This document shows, one piece after another, positions 16,793-24,336 of a DNA stretch of 64,000 nt. Made by a program: the position numbers and the translations under genes. The notes under the pieces are model-generated. The model did no database searches and was not told the origin of the DNA. It was given only the letters and a program-made list of their open reading frames with translations. The stretch is from Acidobacteria bacterium UBA2161. GTDB taxonomy: Bacteria; Acidobacteriota; Vicinamibacteria; Vicinamibacterales; UBA823. The stretch's first letter is position 1. Each line of letters opens with the position of its first letter. The DNA lies in the NCBI GenBank assembly GCA_002328835.1, contig DCWN01000025.1, forward strand, positions 16,257 through 80,256, in the 5' to 3' direction.

Positions 16793-18700
16793 CTACGTTC
16801 GTCTCGCTTCGCCCTTGGCGATCGAGAAGTGGTCGTACCAGGTCGAGTCGGCGCCGCCAAGGCGGCGGGCGAGCCTGACGTCCACGAGGTACGGCCGGCC
16901 GCTCGCCATTGCCCGGAAGCACCGGTCGAGCGCGCCGCCGAGCTCGGCCGGATCGTCCACGCGCTCGGCTTCGACCCCGTAGCCCTTCGCGAGCGCGACG
17001 TTGTCGATGTCGGGTTCCTGCAGGTTGGCGCCGATGTACTTGCCGGTCGCCGCCGCGCGCTTCCCGTAGAGGTGCAGGAACTTCCGGTTCGCCTGGTAGC
17101 CGCCGTTGTTGTAGACGACCACGCCCAGGGGCACCTCGTAGCGCGTCGCGCTCCAGAGCGCCTGGATCCCGAACTGCAGGCTGCCGTCGCCAACCAGCGC
17201 GACCACCTGACGATCGGGCCGGCCGATCTTGGCGCCGACCCCCGCCGCCACGCCCCAGCCCAGCACGCCTCCGCTCGACGTGTAGTTCACCCGCCGTGAC
17301 GCGCCGGTCGAGATGTCCATGTAGGCCGGCAGGTACTCCTCGGAGGTGATCAGTTCGCTGACGACGATGGCGTCGTCGGCCATCCGGTCGTTCAGCTCGC
17401 GGGTCAGCCGTGCCGTCGAGATCGGCGAATCGTTCCAGCGCGCGGCGGCCGCGTCGTCGAACTGTCGGCGGCGGCTCTCCGTGTACTCACGGACCTTGCG
17501 GCGGCGCGCGTCGACCGCGGTTGGTGACAGGCTCAACTTCCGAAGTTCAGCCAGAACACCTGCCGCCGCCTTGCGAACGTCGGCCATCATCGCGAGGTCG
17601 ACCGGGTAGCTGCGGCCGATCTCTCCGGCATCGACGCCGGTGTGGATCACCTTCGCCCCCGGCGGCACCGGTGAGGTCGACGGCCGGCCGCCGAACGAGA
17701 ACATCGTCCCGCCCACGCTCCAGTAGAGGTCGAAGTCGCTCCCGTAGTTCGGGTCGAACATGAACATGCCCGAGTAGTGCGGATGCGTCGTCGGCACGAC
17801 GACACCCGAGTGACTCGGCTGGATGTCGAGGAAGATCGGCGCGCCGAGCAGGTCGGCAATGGCCATGATCTCGTCGGCGCCGTCGTAGCGGACCATCTCG
17901 CGGCCGACGACGATGATCGGGAAGTCGGCCTCGGCCAGCATCCGAGCCGCTTCGGCGGTCTGGTCGGGATCGGGCTCGAGCGACAGCTCGACCTCCGATC
18001 GAGATCGCGGCACGATCTCGGCCTGCTCGACCGGCGTTTCCCAGAGATCCTTGGAGAAGGTGACGAATGTCGGCCCGCCCGGCGGCACGCGCGCGAGCAG
18101 GAAGGCCCGGCGGAGCACCTCGGGGATGGTGCCAGCGTTCATCACGTCCCAGGTCCAGCGGGTGTAGTCGCGCGGCAGCTGGTGCAGGTTGACCGCCTCG
18201 AGGAAGGCGTTGGTGCCGCGCAGACCGGTCGCCTGCCGGCCGACGGTGACGACGACCGGGGTCCGGTCCTTGAAGGCGTTGACCATCGGCGCCAGGGCGT
18301 AGCCGGCGCCGGCGACCGAGTGCAGGTTCATGATCGCCGTCTGGCCAGACGCGCGCGCGTAGCCGTCGGCCATCGACATGACCGTGCCTTCGTGCAGCGA
18401 CTGGACGTACTGCAACGACAGCCGATCGACGAGCGCGTCGAGGAACCCGACTTCCTCCGAGCCACCGAGGCCGAAGACGTAGGGAACCTGCCAGTCGACC
18501 AGGAACTCGGCCATCAGCTCGCCGCCGGTCTGGCCGCGCAGCACGCGGCCCGATGCGGCGCCGCCGACCTGGCCCGACGCCGACAGCGATCCGGCCAGGG
18601 TGTTGGCCGCGGACGCGCCGACGCCGACCTGGGCGAGGCGCGAGACGAACGTCCGCCGGTCGATCTGGCGATCGAGAAACTGTTTCGCGGTGTCCTTCAT
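16793..18700 (-). CDS. Thiamine diphosphate-dependent enzyme (acetolactate synthase/benzoylformate decarboxylase type) with Tat leader
   Basis: 635 aa. ATG 18700 starts a leader with DRRTFVSRLAQVGVGASAA, a twin-arginine motif at residues 15-16. The three-domain ThDP fold follows: PYR domain with the cofactor-activating Glu104 in SLHEGTVMSMADGYAR, central domain with FPIIVVGREMVRYDG, and PP domain with VGDGSLQFGIQALWSATR and the downstream YNNGGYQ, which bind ThDP-Mg. Family members ligate or decarboxylate 2-oxo acids and are normally cytoplasmic; an exported one is unusual. Substrate cannot be assigned. It is divergent from the padR gene, with 230 bp of hairpin-rich DNA between. Confidence 0.82.
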   Translation of the reverse strand: MKDTAKQFLDRQIDRRTFVSRLAQVGVGASAANTLAGSLSASGQVGGAASGRVLRGQTGGELMAEFLVDWQVPYVFGLGGSEEVGFLDALVDRLSLQYVQSLHEGTVMSMADGYARASGQTAIMNLHSVAGAGYALAPMVNAFKDRTPVVVTVGRQATGLRGTNAFLEAVNLHQLPRDYTRWTWDVMNAGTIPEVLRRAFLLARVPPGGPTFVTFSKDLWETPVEQAEIVPRSRSEVELSLEPDPDQTAEAARMLAEADFPIIVVGREMVRYDGADEIMAIADLLGAPIFLDIQPSHSGVVVPTTHPHYSGMFMFDPNYGSDFDLYWSVGGTMFSFGGRPSTSPVPPGAKVIHTGVDAGEIGRSYPVDLAMMADVRKAAAGVLAELRKLSLSPTAVDARRRKVREYTESRRRQFDDAAAARWNDSPISTARLTRELNDRMADDAIVVSELITSEEYLPAYMDISTGASRRVNYTSSGGVLGWGVAAGVGAKIGRPDRQVVALVGDGSLQFGIQALWSATRYEVPLGVVVYNNGGYQANRKFLHLYGKRAAATGKYIGANLQEPDIDNVALAKGYGVEAERVDDPAELGGALDRCFRAMASGRPYLVDVRLARRLGGADSTWYDHFSIAKGEARRT

Positions 18701-18756
18701 GACGTCAACTCCCAGGCGTGCGCGCCCGTCCAACTCTCGGGAAGTGTGGCGATTAT

Positions 18757-18816
18757 AGCGCGGTGTGGCGGACCTTCCTTGGATGGGGCGCCTTGCGCCC
18801 CAAGCCCCACGCGCCG
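18757..18816. repeat. Palindromic GC-rich interspersed repeat, copy 1
   Basis: Contains the hairpin GGGGCGCCTTGCGCCCC (18785-18801; 7-bp stem, 3-base loop) followed by AAGCCCCACGCG. Similar sequence in the opposite orientation occurs at 62575-62606 and 63935-63996. The last copy also shares the GCGCGGTGTG found upstream here. It lies between the divergent ThDP enzyme and padR genes. Confidence 0.6.
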
Positions 18817-18879
18817 CCTTGCGAGACCCCGACGCCCCGCGCCGACGTCGCGGGCCGCGCTGTGCGCGGCCTGCCTCGC

Positions 18880-18900
18880 CCCTGTGGCGTCACCACAGGG
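18880..18900. other. Perfect hairpin upstream of padR
   Basis: CCCTGTGG and CCACAGGG pair perfectly around a 5-base loop (18880-18900); a related CTGTGG..CCACAT arrangement follows at 18915-18932 and touches the padR start codon. It may be an operator for the PadR protein or an RNA structure. No T-tract follows, so it is not a terminator on the plus strand. Confidence 0.4.
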
Positions 18901-18930
18901 CGATGTGATGCCGTCCTGTGGCGAGGCCAC

Positions 18931-19287
18931 ATGACCAAGACGAAGCCGGCGAGACTCGACCTGCTTCAGGGCACGCTCGATCTGATGGTGCTGCAGACGC
19001 TGCGGTCGATGGGTCCGCTGCATGGCTACGGCATCGCCCGACGGATCGAGCAGGTCAGCGGCCATCAGGTGATGCTGAACCAGGGGACGATCTATGCCTC
19101 GCTCGTCCGGCTCCAGCAGCGCGGATGGATCTCGGCTCGATGGGGCACGTCGTCCAACAACCGGAAGGCCAAGTTTTACTCGATTACGGCTCGCGGCTCG
19201 AAGCAACTCGCGGCCGAAATCGCCGACTGGCAGCGGCTGGCGGATCTGATGGGGCGCGTCGTCGCGCTGCCCGAGGAAGGATCGTGA
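18931..19287 (+). CDS. PadR family transcriptional regulator
   Basis: 118 aa. ATG 18931 opens KPARLDLLQGTLDLMVLQTL, the classic PadR N-terminus, then GPLHGYGIARRIEQ, NQGTIYASLVRLQQRGWI (recognition helix and wing) and RKAKFYSITARGSKQL. This is the short PadR-s1 form with one C-terminal dimerisation helix. The gene overlaps the ADOP permease gene by GTGA, an arrangement very common in Acidobacteriota, and probably controls it. A palindrome at 18880-18900 is a candidate operator. Confidence 0.93.
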   Translation: MTKTKPARLDLLQGTLDLMVLQTLRSMGPLHGYGIARRIEQVSGHQVMLNQGTIYASLVRLQQRGWISARWGTSSNNRKAKFYSITARGSKQLAAEIADWQRLADLMGRVVALPEEGS

Positions 19288-21929
19288 GCGCCGTGCGCCG
19301 GGCGATCGCCCGCGTCGCGGCGGTGTTCCGTCGTGCGGATCTGGACCGCGACCTCGACGACGAGCTCGCGACGCACGTCGAACTGGCTACCGAGGAGAAC
19401 CTCCAGCGGGGGATGACGGCCGCCGACGCCCGGCGTGCCGCCGTGGCCAGCCTGGGCAGTCCGATCGCGGCCAGGGAACAGCATCGCGAGAGCCGCGGAC
19501 TGCCTGGCCTGGACTCGATTCTCCAGGATCTCCGCTACGGCATCCGAGGGATGCGACGCGACGCCGGGCTGACGGCGTTTGCCGTGCTGATCATCGGCCT
19601 CGGAGTTGGCGCGAGCTCGACGGTCTTCAACGTCTTCAACGCGCTGCTGCTGCGCCCGCTGCCGTTCACCGACTCGACGCGCCTGGCCTGGATCGCCAAC
19701 GGCGAGTTGGAGAACCTCTCCGCGCAAACCGTGCAGGTCGACAACCTGCTCGATTTTCGGAGGCAGAGCCAGTCGTTCGCCGCGGTCGAGGGATACTCGC
19801 CGTTCTACGGCCAGGGCGACGTCAGGCTGACCGGCGCCGACCAGCCGGAACGCCTCACCGCGGTGCCGGTGACCGAACGGTTCTTTCCGCTGCTCGGCAT
19901 CGAGCCGGTGCTGGGACGGGTCTTCACGGCGGAGGAGTCCCTCTGGAACGCGCCGCCGACCGCCATCCTGAGCCATCGCTTCTGGGTCAGGTGCTTCGCG
20001 GCGGCGCCGGATGTCGTCGGCACCGCGATGGTGCTCGATGGTGCGCCGGTCACCGTCGTCGGCGTCCTGCCCGAGTCGTTCGACTTCACCGCGGTCTTCG
20101 CTCCTGGAACCGGGGCCGATCTCTTCGTGCCGTATCCGCTCAGCCCCGAGACGAATCGGCGGGGGAACACCCTGGCGCTGCTCGGACGGCTCAACCCCGG
20201 CGTGAGGGTCGACGAGGCCCAGGTCGAGGCGGACCTGATCGCCGAGCGGATCCGCGGCGCGGAGCGGCGGAACGAGTTCCGGCCGACCATCGCGCCGCTG
20301 CGGGAGCGGGTCAGCGGCGAGTTTCGCCGGGCGCTGCTAGTGCTGGCGGGTGCCGTCGGGTTCCTGATGCTGCTGGTCTGCGCCAACCTGTCCAATCTTC
20401 TGCTCGCCCGCGCCTCGGGGCGGCATCGCGAGATGGCGATCCGGGCGGCGCTCGGGGCCGGCCGGCCGCGGCTCGTCCGACAGATGCTGATCGAGAGCCT
20501 GTGCCTGTCGTCCGTCGGCGCAGCGGTCGGTCTGGCCCTGGCCGTCGGCGGGACGCGGCTGGTAGCGGGCATCGAAGGCATGAGCGTGCCGCTGCTGCAG
20601 GCCGTGCGCGTCGATCTCGACGTGCTCGGCTTCTGCTTGCTCGTCGCCGTCGCGACCGGGATCGTGGTCGGCCTCGCCCCGGCGCTGCAGACGTCGGCCC
20701 TGGCGCCGCATCTGGCGTTGAAGCAGGGCGGCCGTGGCGCGGTCGGCGGCTCGGGGCGCGACTGGATGCGTCGCTCGCTGGTCGTCTGCGAGGTCGCGCT
20801 GGCGTGCCTGCTGGTGACCGGCGCGGCGTTGTTCGGGCGCAGCCTGGTCCGTGTGCTGGAGGTCGATCTCGGCTTCCGGACGGATGACATCCTGGCCCTG
20901 CGGATCGATCCGGGCCGCGAGTACTCGACCCACGCGCAACGGACGGCGTACTTCGACCAGATCCTCGACCGCGTACGCGCGGTGCCCGGGGTAGAGGCCG
21001 TCGGTCTCACCGACGCCCTGCCGCTCGGCGACAACTACGGCTGGCGATTGTGGAACGTCGGTGTGGCCGGCCGCGCCTACGATCGAGGACAGAAGCCGCT
21101 CGCGCTCGTGCGCATCGTCGATGACGGCTACATTCCGGCGATGCGGATTACCGTTGACGCGGGCCGGACCTTCTCGGCGAACGACACCTCGGAAAGCGAA
21201 CCGGTGATCATCGTTAACGAGCCCCTGGCGCGCCGTCTCTGGCCCGAGGCGGATCCGGTCGGCCGGCGCGTCGAGATCATGGGGCGCGAGCGCCGCGTCG
21301 TCGGCGTCGTGCGCGAGGTCAGGTACTTCGCGCTCGAGCAGGCCTCCGGTCCGGAGATGTATCTGCCGATCCGCCAGATCCCCGACTACTCGTCCGTGGA
21401 TCTGGTCGTCAGCGCGAGCCTGCCGCCCGCCGCGATGGCGCCCGGTCTGCGCGCCGCACTGGCCGAGATCGATCCGACACTGCCGGCGGCGGACTTCCGG
21501 ACGATGCGGTAACTCGTGGACCGGTCGGTGTTCGCGCGACGGTTCGTCGCCCTGCTGCTCGTTGGGTTCGCGGGGTTCGGTCTCGTCGTCGCGGCGCTGG
21601 GCATCTACGGCGTGATCTCCTACGCCGTCAACCAGCGCCGCCAGGAGATCGGCATCCGGATGGCGCTCGGCGCCTCGGGCGCCGGGGTGCGCCTGCAGGT
21701 GCTGGCCGACACCCTGAAGCTGACGGGGACCGGGCTCGTGCTGGGAATGAGCGCGGCCTGGCTCCTCGGCCGCTCGATGGGCAGCCTGCTCTTCGGTGTG
21801 ACGCCCGCGGACCCGCTGGCCTTCACGCTGGCGCTCACCGTCCTCGTCGGCGTCGCCGTCCTGGCAGCGTACCTGCCCGCCCGGCGCGCGGCCCGGCTCG
21901 ATCCGATGACGGCCCTGCGCGCCGAGTAG
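19284..21929 (+). pseudogene. ADOP-type ABC transporter permease, interrupted by an in-frame TAA at 21510
   Basis: GTG 19284 overlaps the padR stop. The reading frame gives the ADOP N-terminal helical domain (DLDRDLDDELATHVELA), first membrane helix (AGLTAFAVLIIGLGVGAS), MacB-like periplasmic domain (ERFFPLLGIEPVLGRVF), FtsX-like helices (NLLLARASGRHREMAIRAALG), a second periplasmic domain, then TAA at 21510-21512. The same frame continues straight on from 21513 with LVDRSVFARRFVALLLVGFAG and the last FtsX helices ending DPMTALRAE. Family members usually have Gln at the stop position (..QLVDRS..), so a CAA or CAG to TAA-type change is likely. A GTG at 21516 could restart a 137-residue fragment. 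Confidence 0.85.
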
Positions 21930-21943
21930 GAGAGCGGCCTGGC

Positions 21944-22414
21944 CTACCGGCGGCCGCGGCCGTTGCCTCGACGGATGTCTCCGCGCGAGCGCTCGCGACG
22001 CTCCGCGGTCAACTCCGCGAAGCGCGCCTGCTGCTCTTCCGTCAGGATGTCGGCGATGGCGGAGCGGAGTTCCTGCTGGGCCGACCGGAACTGCTCGCGC
22101 ACCTCTTCGCTGAGCGAGCGCATCTGGTCGCGCTGCTCGTCGAACAGCGCGTCCAACTCGTCTCGCTGCTCCGTGGTCAACTCGAGTTCGTCGGCCAGCC
22201 GGCCGATCAGACGCTCGGGCGATGTGCCGCGCCCGCCGCCACGGAATCTGTCTTCCGAGCCGTCATCTCGGGAGCGATCGTCAAAGACCGGCCTCTGGCG
22301 CATCCCGTCGGGCGGTGCGAGCCAGGTGCCGGCGAGTACGCCGGCGCCGATGCCGCCGACGAAGATCACGACGACGAACAGCGCGAGCCAGATGCGTGCG
22401 ATGTTACTGGTCAT
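21944..22414 (-). CDS. Spy/CpxP-like periplasmic protein (heavy-metal sensor type), membrane-anchored
   Basis: 156 aa. An N-terminal membrane helix (IWLALFVVVIFVGGIGAGVL) is followed by a Gly/Arg linker and a helical hairpin with LADELELTTEQRDELDALF and IADILTEEQQARFAEL, the two LTxxQ-type motifs of Spy/CpxP chaperone-like proteins. The tail is Arg-rich. Its start overlaps the anti-sigma stop by 11 bp, so it is probably expressed with the sigma and anti-sigma genes and may sense envelope or metal stress. Confidence 0.8.
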   Translation of the reverse strand: MTSNIARIWLALFVVVIFVGGIGAGVLAGTWLAPPDGMRQRPVFDDRSRDDGSEDRFRGGGRGTSPERLIGRLADELELTTEQRDELDALFDEQRDQMRSLSEEVREQFRSAQQELRSAIADILTEEQQARFAELTAERRERSRGDIRRGNGRGRR

Positions 22415-22910
22415 AGCCAGCCTCCGCGATCGGATCGTCGGGATCCGCGGTCAGGACGGCCTCGAGCATCGAGTCGGCACTGACCTCCGCTTGCCAGAAG
22501 AGCGACATGGTCGGCAGCTCTGCGAGTTCCGGGTCGATGGCCCAAGACTCGGCAATCTCTGCCAGATCGATCGGGTCGGCCGCCGTCACGCGCTCGGCCG
22601 TCGTCGCGGCCGCGATCATGAGCGCGGCCGCGACGGGCGCGAGCCGAACGGTCCACATGCGCCAGTTCAGCATGTCGGCCCAATTGACCTCAGCGTCGAG
22701 GCGATCGGACAGGCGCTGGGTGAACCCGAGCGGTACGGCGGCCTCGGGTCGAGATGTCAACGCGCGCGCGACCAGCGCCTGGTCATCCGCCAGTGGCCGG
22801 CACGCGCCGCACTCGCGCAGGTGCTGCACGAGGGCCGCGTCGTCATCCGTCTCGAGCGCGCCGCTCGCACGGCGCGCCATGAGCGCCTCGGCATCCTTGC
22901 AGGTCAACAT
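22404..22910 (-). CDS. Zinc-binding anti-sigma factor (zf-HC2)
   Basis: 168 aa. MLTCKDAEALMARRASG starts the domain, and HLRECGAC (His-x3-Cys-x2-Cys, about residues 30-37) is the zinc-binding anti-sigma motif. A membrane helix follows around residues 88-104 (MWTVRLAPVAAALMIAAATT), giving a cytoplasmic sigma-binding domain and a periplasmic tail. It overlaps the ECF sigma gene (7 bp) and the Spy-like gene, so expression is coupled and its target is the sigma factor at 22904-23548. Confidence 0.87.
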   Translation of the reverse strand: MLTCKDAEALMARRASGALETDDDAALVQHLRECGACRPLADDQALVARALTSRPEAAVPLGFTQRLSDRLDAEVNWADMLNWRMWTVRLAPVAAALMIAAATTAERVTAADPIDLAEIAESWAIDPELAELPTMSLFWQAEVSADSMLEAVLTADPDDPIAEAGYDQ

Positions 22911-23548
22911 GCCTTCGCCTCCAACGGGCGGCCGGAATCCCGGCGGCCGGCTTGCGACGCGTCGGACGACGATGTCGTCCGAGTCATGAGGGGCTCGAGC
23001 AGCGGTCGCAGCCGATGTCGGGCCCGGAAGATCCGCGATTCGACGGTGCCGATCGGGATTGCCAGCAGCTCGGCGATCTCGCGATAGCCGAGGCCATGGA
23101 TGTCGCGCAGCGTGACGGCGACCCGCAGCTCCTCGGGCAGCGCCGCCAGCGCCTTGTCGATCGCGTCCCGCCGCACGACGTCACCCTCGACATCCTCCCG
23201 GCTGACGGCGCGTTCGGGCGCCTCGGGCGCGTCGGCGTCCAGCGAAGTGCCCCAGAAGGCGCCCCGGCGCTTCTGCCGCGCCATGTGCGTCCGGATGACG
23301 TTGGTCGCCACGCTGTACATCCACGTCTTGAACGTGCTGTCGCCGCGAAACTTCGTGATGGCGCGATACGCCCTCACGAACGCCTCCTGTGTGAGATCTT
23401 CGGCGTCGCCGTCGTTCGACGTGAGGCTGCGCGCGAGGTTGAAGATGCACCGCTGATACCGTCGTACCAGTTCGTCGAACGCCTCGCGGCTGCCTCCCGC
23501 GGCCGCCTCGACCAGTTCCCGATCGACGTCTGTTCCAGCATCAGCCAT
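22904..23548 (-). CDS. ECF RNA polymerase sigma factor
   Basis: 214 aa. Region 2: AFDELVRRYQRCIFNLARSLT, DAEDLTQEAFVRAYRAI and FKTWMYSVATNVIRTHMARQKRR. Region 4: ALAALPEELRVAVTLRDIHGLGYREIAELLAIPIGTVESRIFRAR. This is a standard two-domain group IV sigma factor; it directs polymerase to a small envelope-stress regulon. It is followed by its likely anti-sigma factor, with overlapping ends. The last ~30 residues are Ser/Arg-rich and probably unstructured. Confidence 0.95.
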   Translation of the reverse strand: MADAGTDVDRELVEAAAGGSREAFDELVRRYQRCIFNLARSLTSNDGDAEDLTQEAFVRAYRAITKFRGDSTFKTWMYSVATNVIRTHMARQKRRGAFWGTSLDADAPEAPERAVSREDVEGDVVRRDAIDKALAALPEELRVAVTLRDIHGLGYREIAELLAIPIGTVESRIFRARHRLRPLLEPLMTRTTSSSDASQAGRRDSGRPLEAKAC

Positions 23549-23584
23549 GGGCGCAACGTTGCGCGCTCGAGGTTGCGGCCGAAC

Positions 23585-23614
23585 GCGACGCCGGGCCCAG
23601 TGACCCGGCGTCGC
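23585..23614. other. Intergenic hairpin between Spy-like gene and ECF sigma gene
   Basis: GCGACGCCGGG (23585-23595) pairs perfectly with CCCGGCGTCGC (23604-23614) around an 8-base loop. On the minus strand it lies 12 bp after the Spy-like gene and 37 bp before the sigma start. There is no U-tract, so it may be an mRNA stability or attenuation structure that separates expression of the two genes. Confidence 0.5.
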
Positions 23615-23625
23615 GACCGGCAGGG

Positions 23626-24210
23626 TTACCTGTTCGATCGTCGAGCGCGTCTCTCTCCCATTCGACGTTCGCGCTCGCCTCGAAGTTCTGCTGCCTCCGC
23701 CTGCTGCTCGGGTGTGAGGACCGCGAGCACGTCGCTCCGGACGTTCGCCTGCAGGATCATGGCGTCGGCCTGTACCTCGGCGAGTTCGGCGCTCTGGCGT
23801 CGGATCGCCGCTTCATCGACCGGCGTCGCCTCCGCCGCCAGGCGAAGCGCCTCGCGGATCGGCTCACTGCGCTCGCGCAGCGCGGCCTGGGCGTCTCGCT
23901 GCCCACTGACGATCTCACGGATCTCGGTTCGCTGGGCCTCACTGAGGTCGAGGTCCCGCAGCCCCCGCATGACGGCCGAGCCGCGCCCGCGGTCCATGGA
24001 GCCCCGTGAGCGACCGTCGAACCGCTGGCCCCGCATGACGGCCGAGCCGCGGCTGCGGTCCATGGAGCTTCGTGAGCCTCGGCCGAACCGCTGCTCGCCG
24101 GCCGCGGCCGCGTCCAGGTTGGGGGCCACGGCGACGAGACCAGCCGCCACCAGACCGGCGATTCCGAGCGTCAGTCCGATTCCGCGTGCTTTCGACGTTC
24201 CGCTTCGCAT
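23626..24210 (-). CDS. Spy/CpxP-like (LTxxQ) periplasmic protein with 22-residue tandem repeat
   Basis: 194 aa. ATG 24210 follows GGGAGGAA and opens a signal sequence (LTLGIAGLVAAGLVAVAP). Residues ~40-85 contain two copies of a 22-residue Arg/Ser/Gly unit carrying SMDRSRGSAVMRG and SMDRGRGSAVMRG. The C-terminal half is helical with LDLSEAQRTEIREIV and LAVLTPEQQAEAAELR, the LTxxQ-type motifs. It is upstream of the ECF sigma gene and is probably part of, or a target of, the same envelope-stress circuit; a second Spy-like gene ends the cluster. Confidence 0.8.
   Translation of the reverse strand: MRSGTSKARGIGLTLGIAGLVAAGLVAVAPNLDAAAAGEQRFGRGSRSSMDRSRGSAVMRGQRFDGRSRGSMDRGRGSAVMRGLRDLDLSEAQRTEIREIVSGQRDAQAALRERSEPIREALRLAAEATPVDEAAIRRQSAELAEVQADAMILQANVRSDVLAVLTPEQQAEAAELRGERERRMGERRARRSNR
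23963..24094. repeat. 66-bp in-frame tandem duplication
   Basis: Two adjacent 66-bp units (23963-24028 and 24029-24094), each starting CCCCGCATGACGGCCGAGCC on the plus strand, differ at only a few bases. They encode the duplicated 22-residue Arg/Ser/Gly segment of the Spy-like protein. The high identity points to a recent duplication. Confidence 0.85.
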
Positions 24211-24336
24211 GCTGTTCCTCCCGGTTAGATGGTCGGGCGAACGGTGCCGATCGGCCCAGGTTGTCGGGCCCCGAATGGCCACGCCCGCCGTCAATCAAGT
24301 AGACCAGGCCGGAAGGAGGGATATTCCCGTCTCTCC

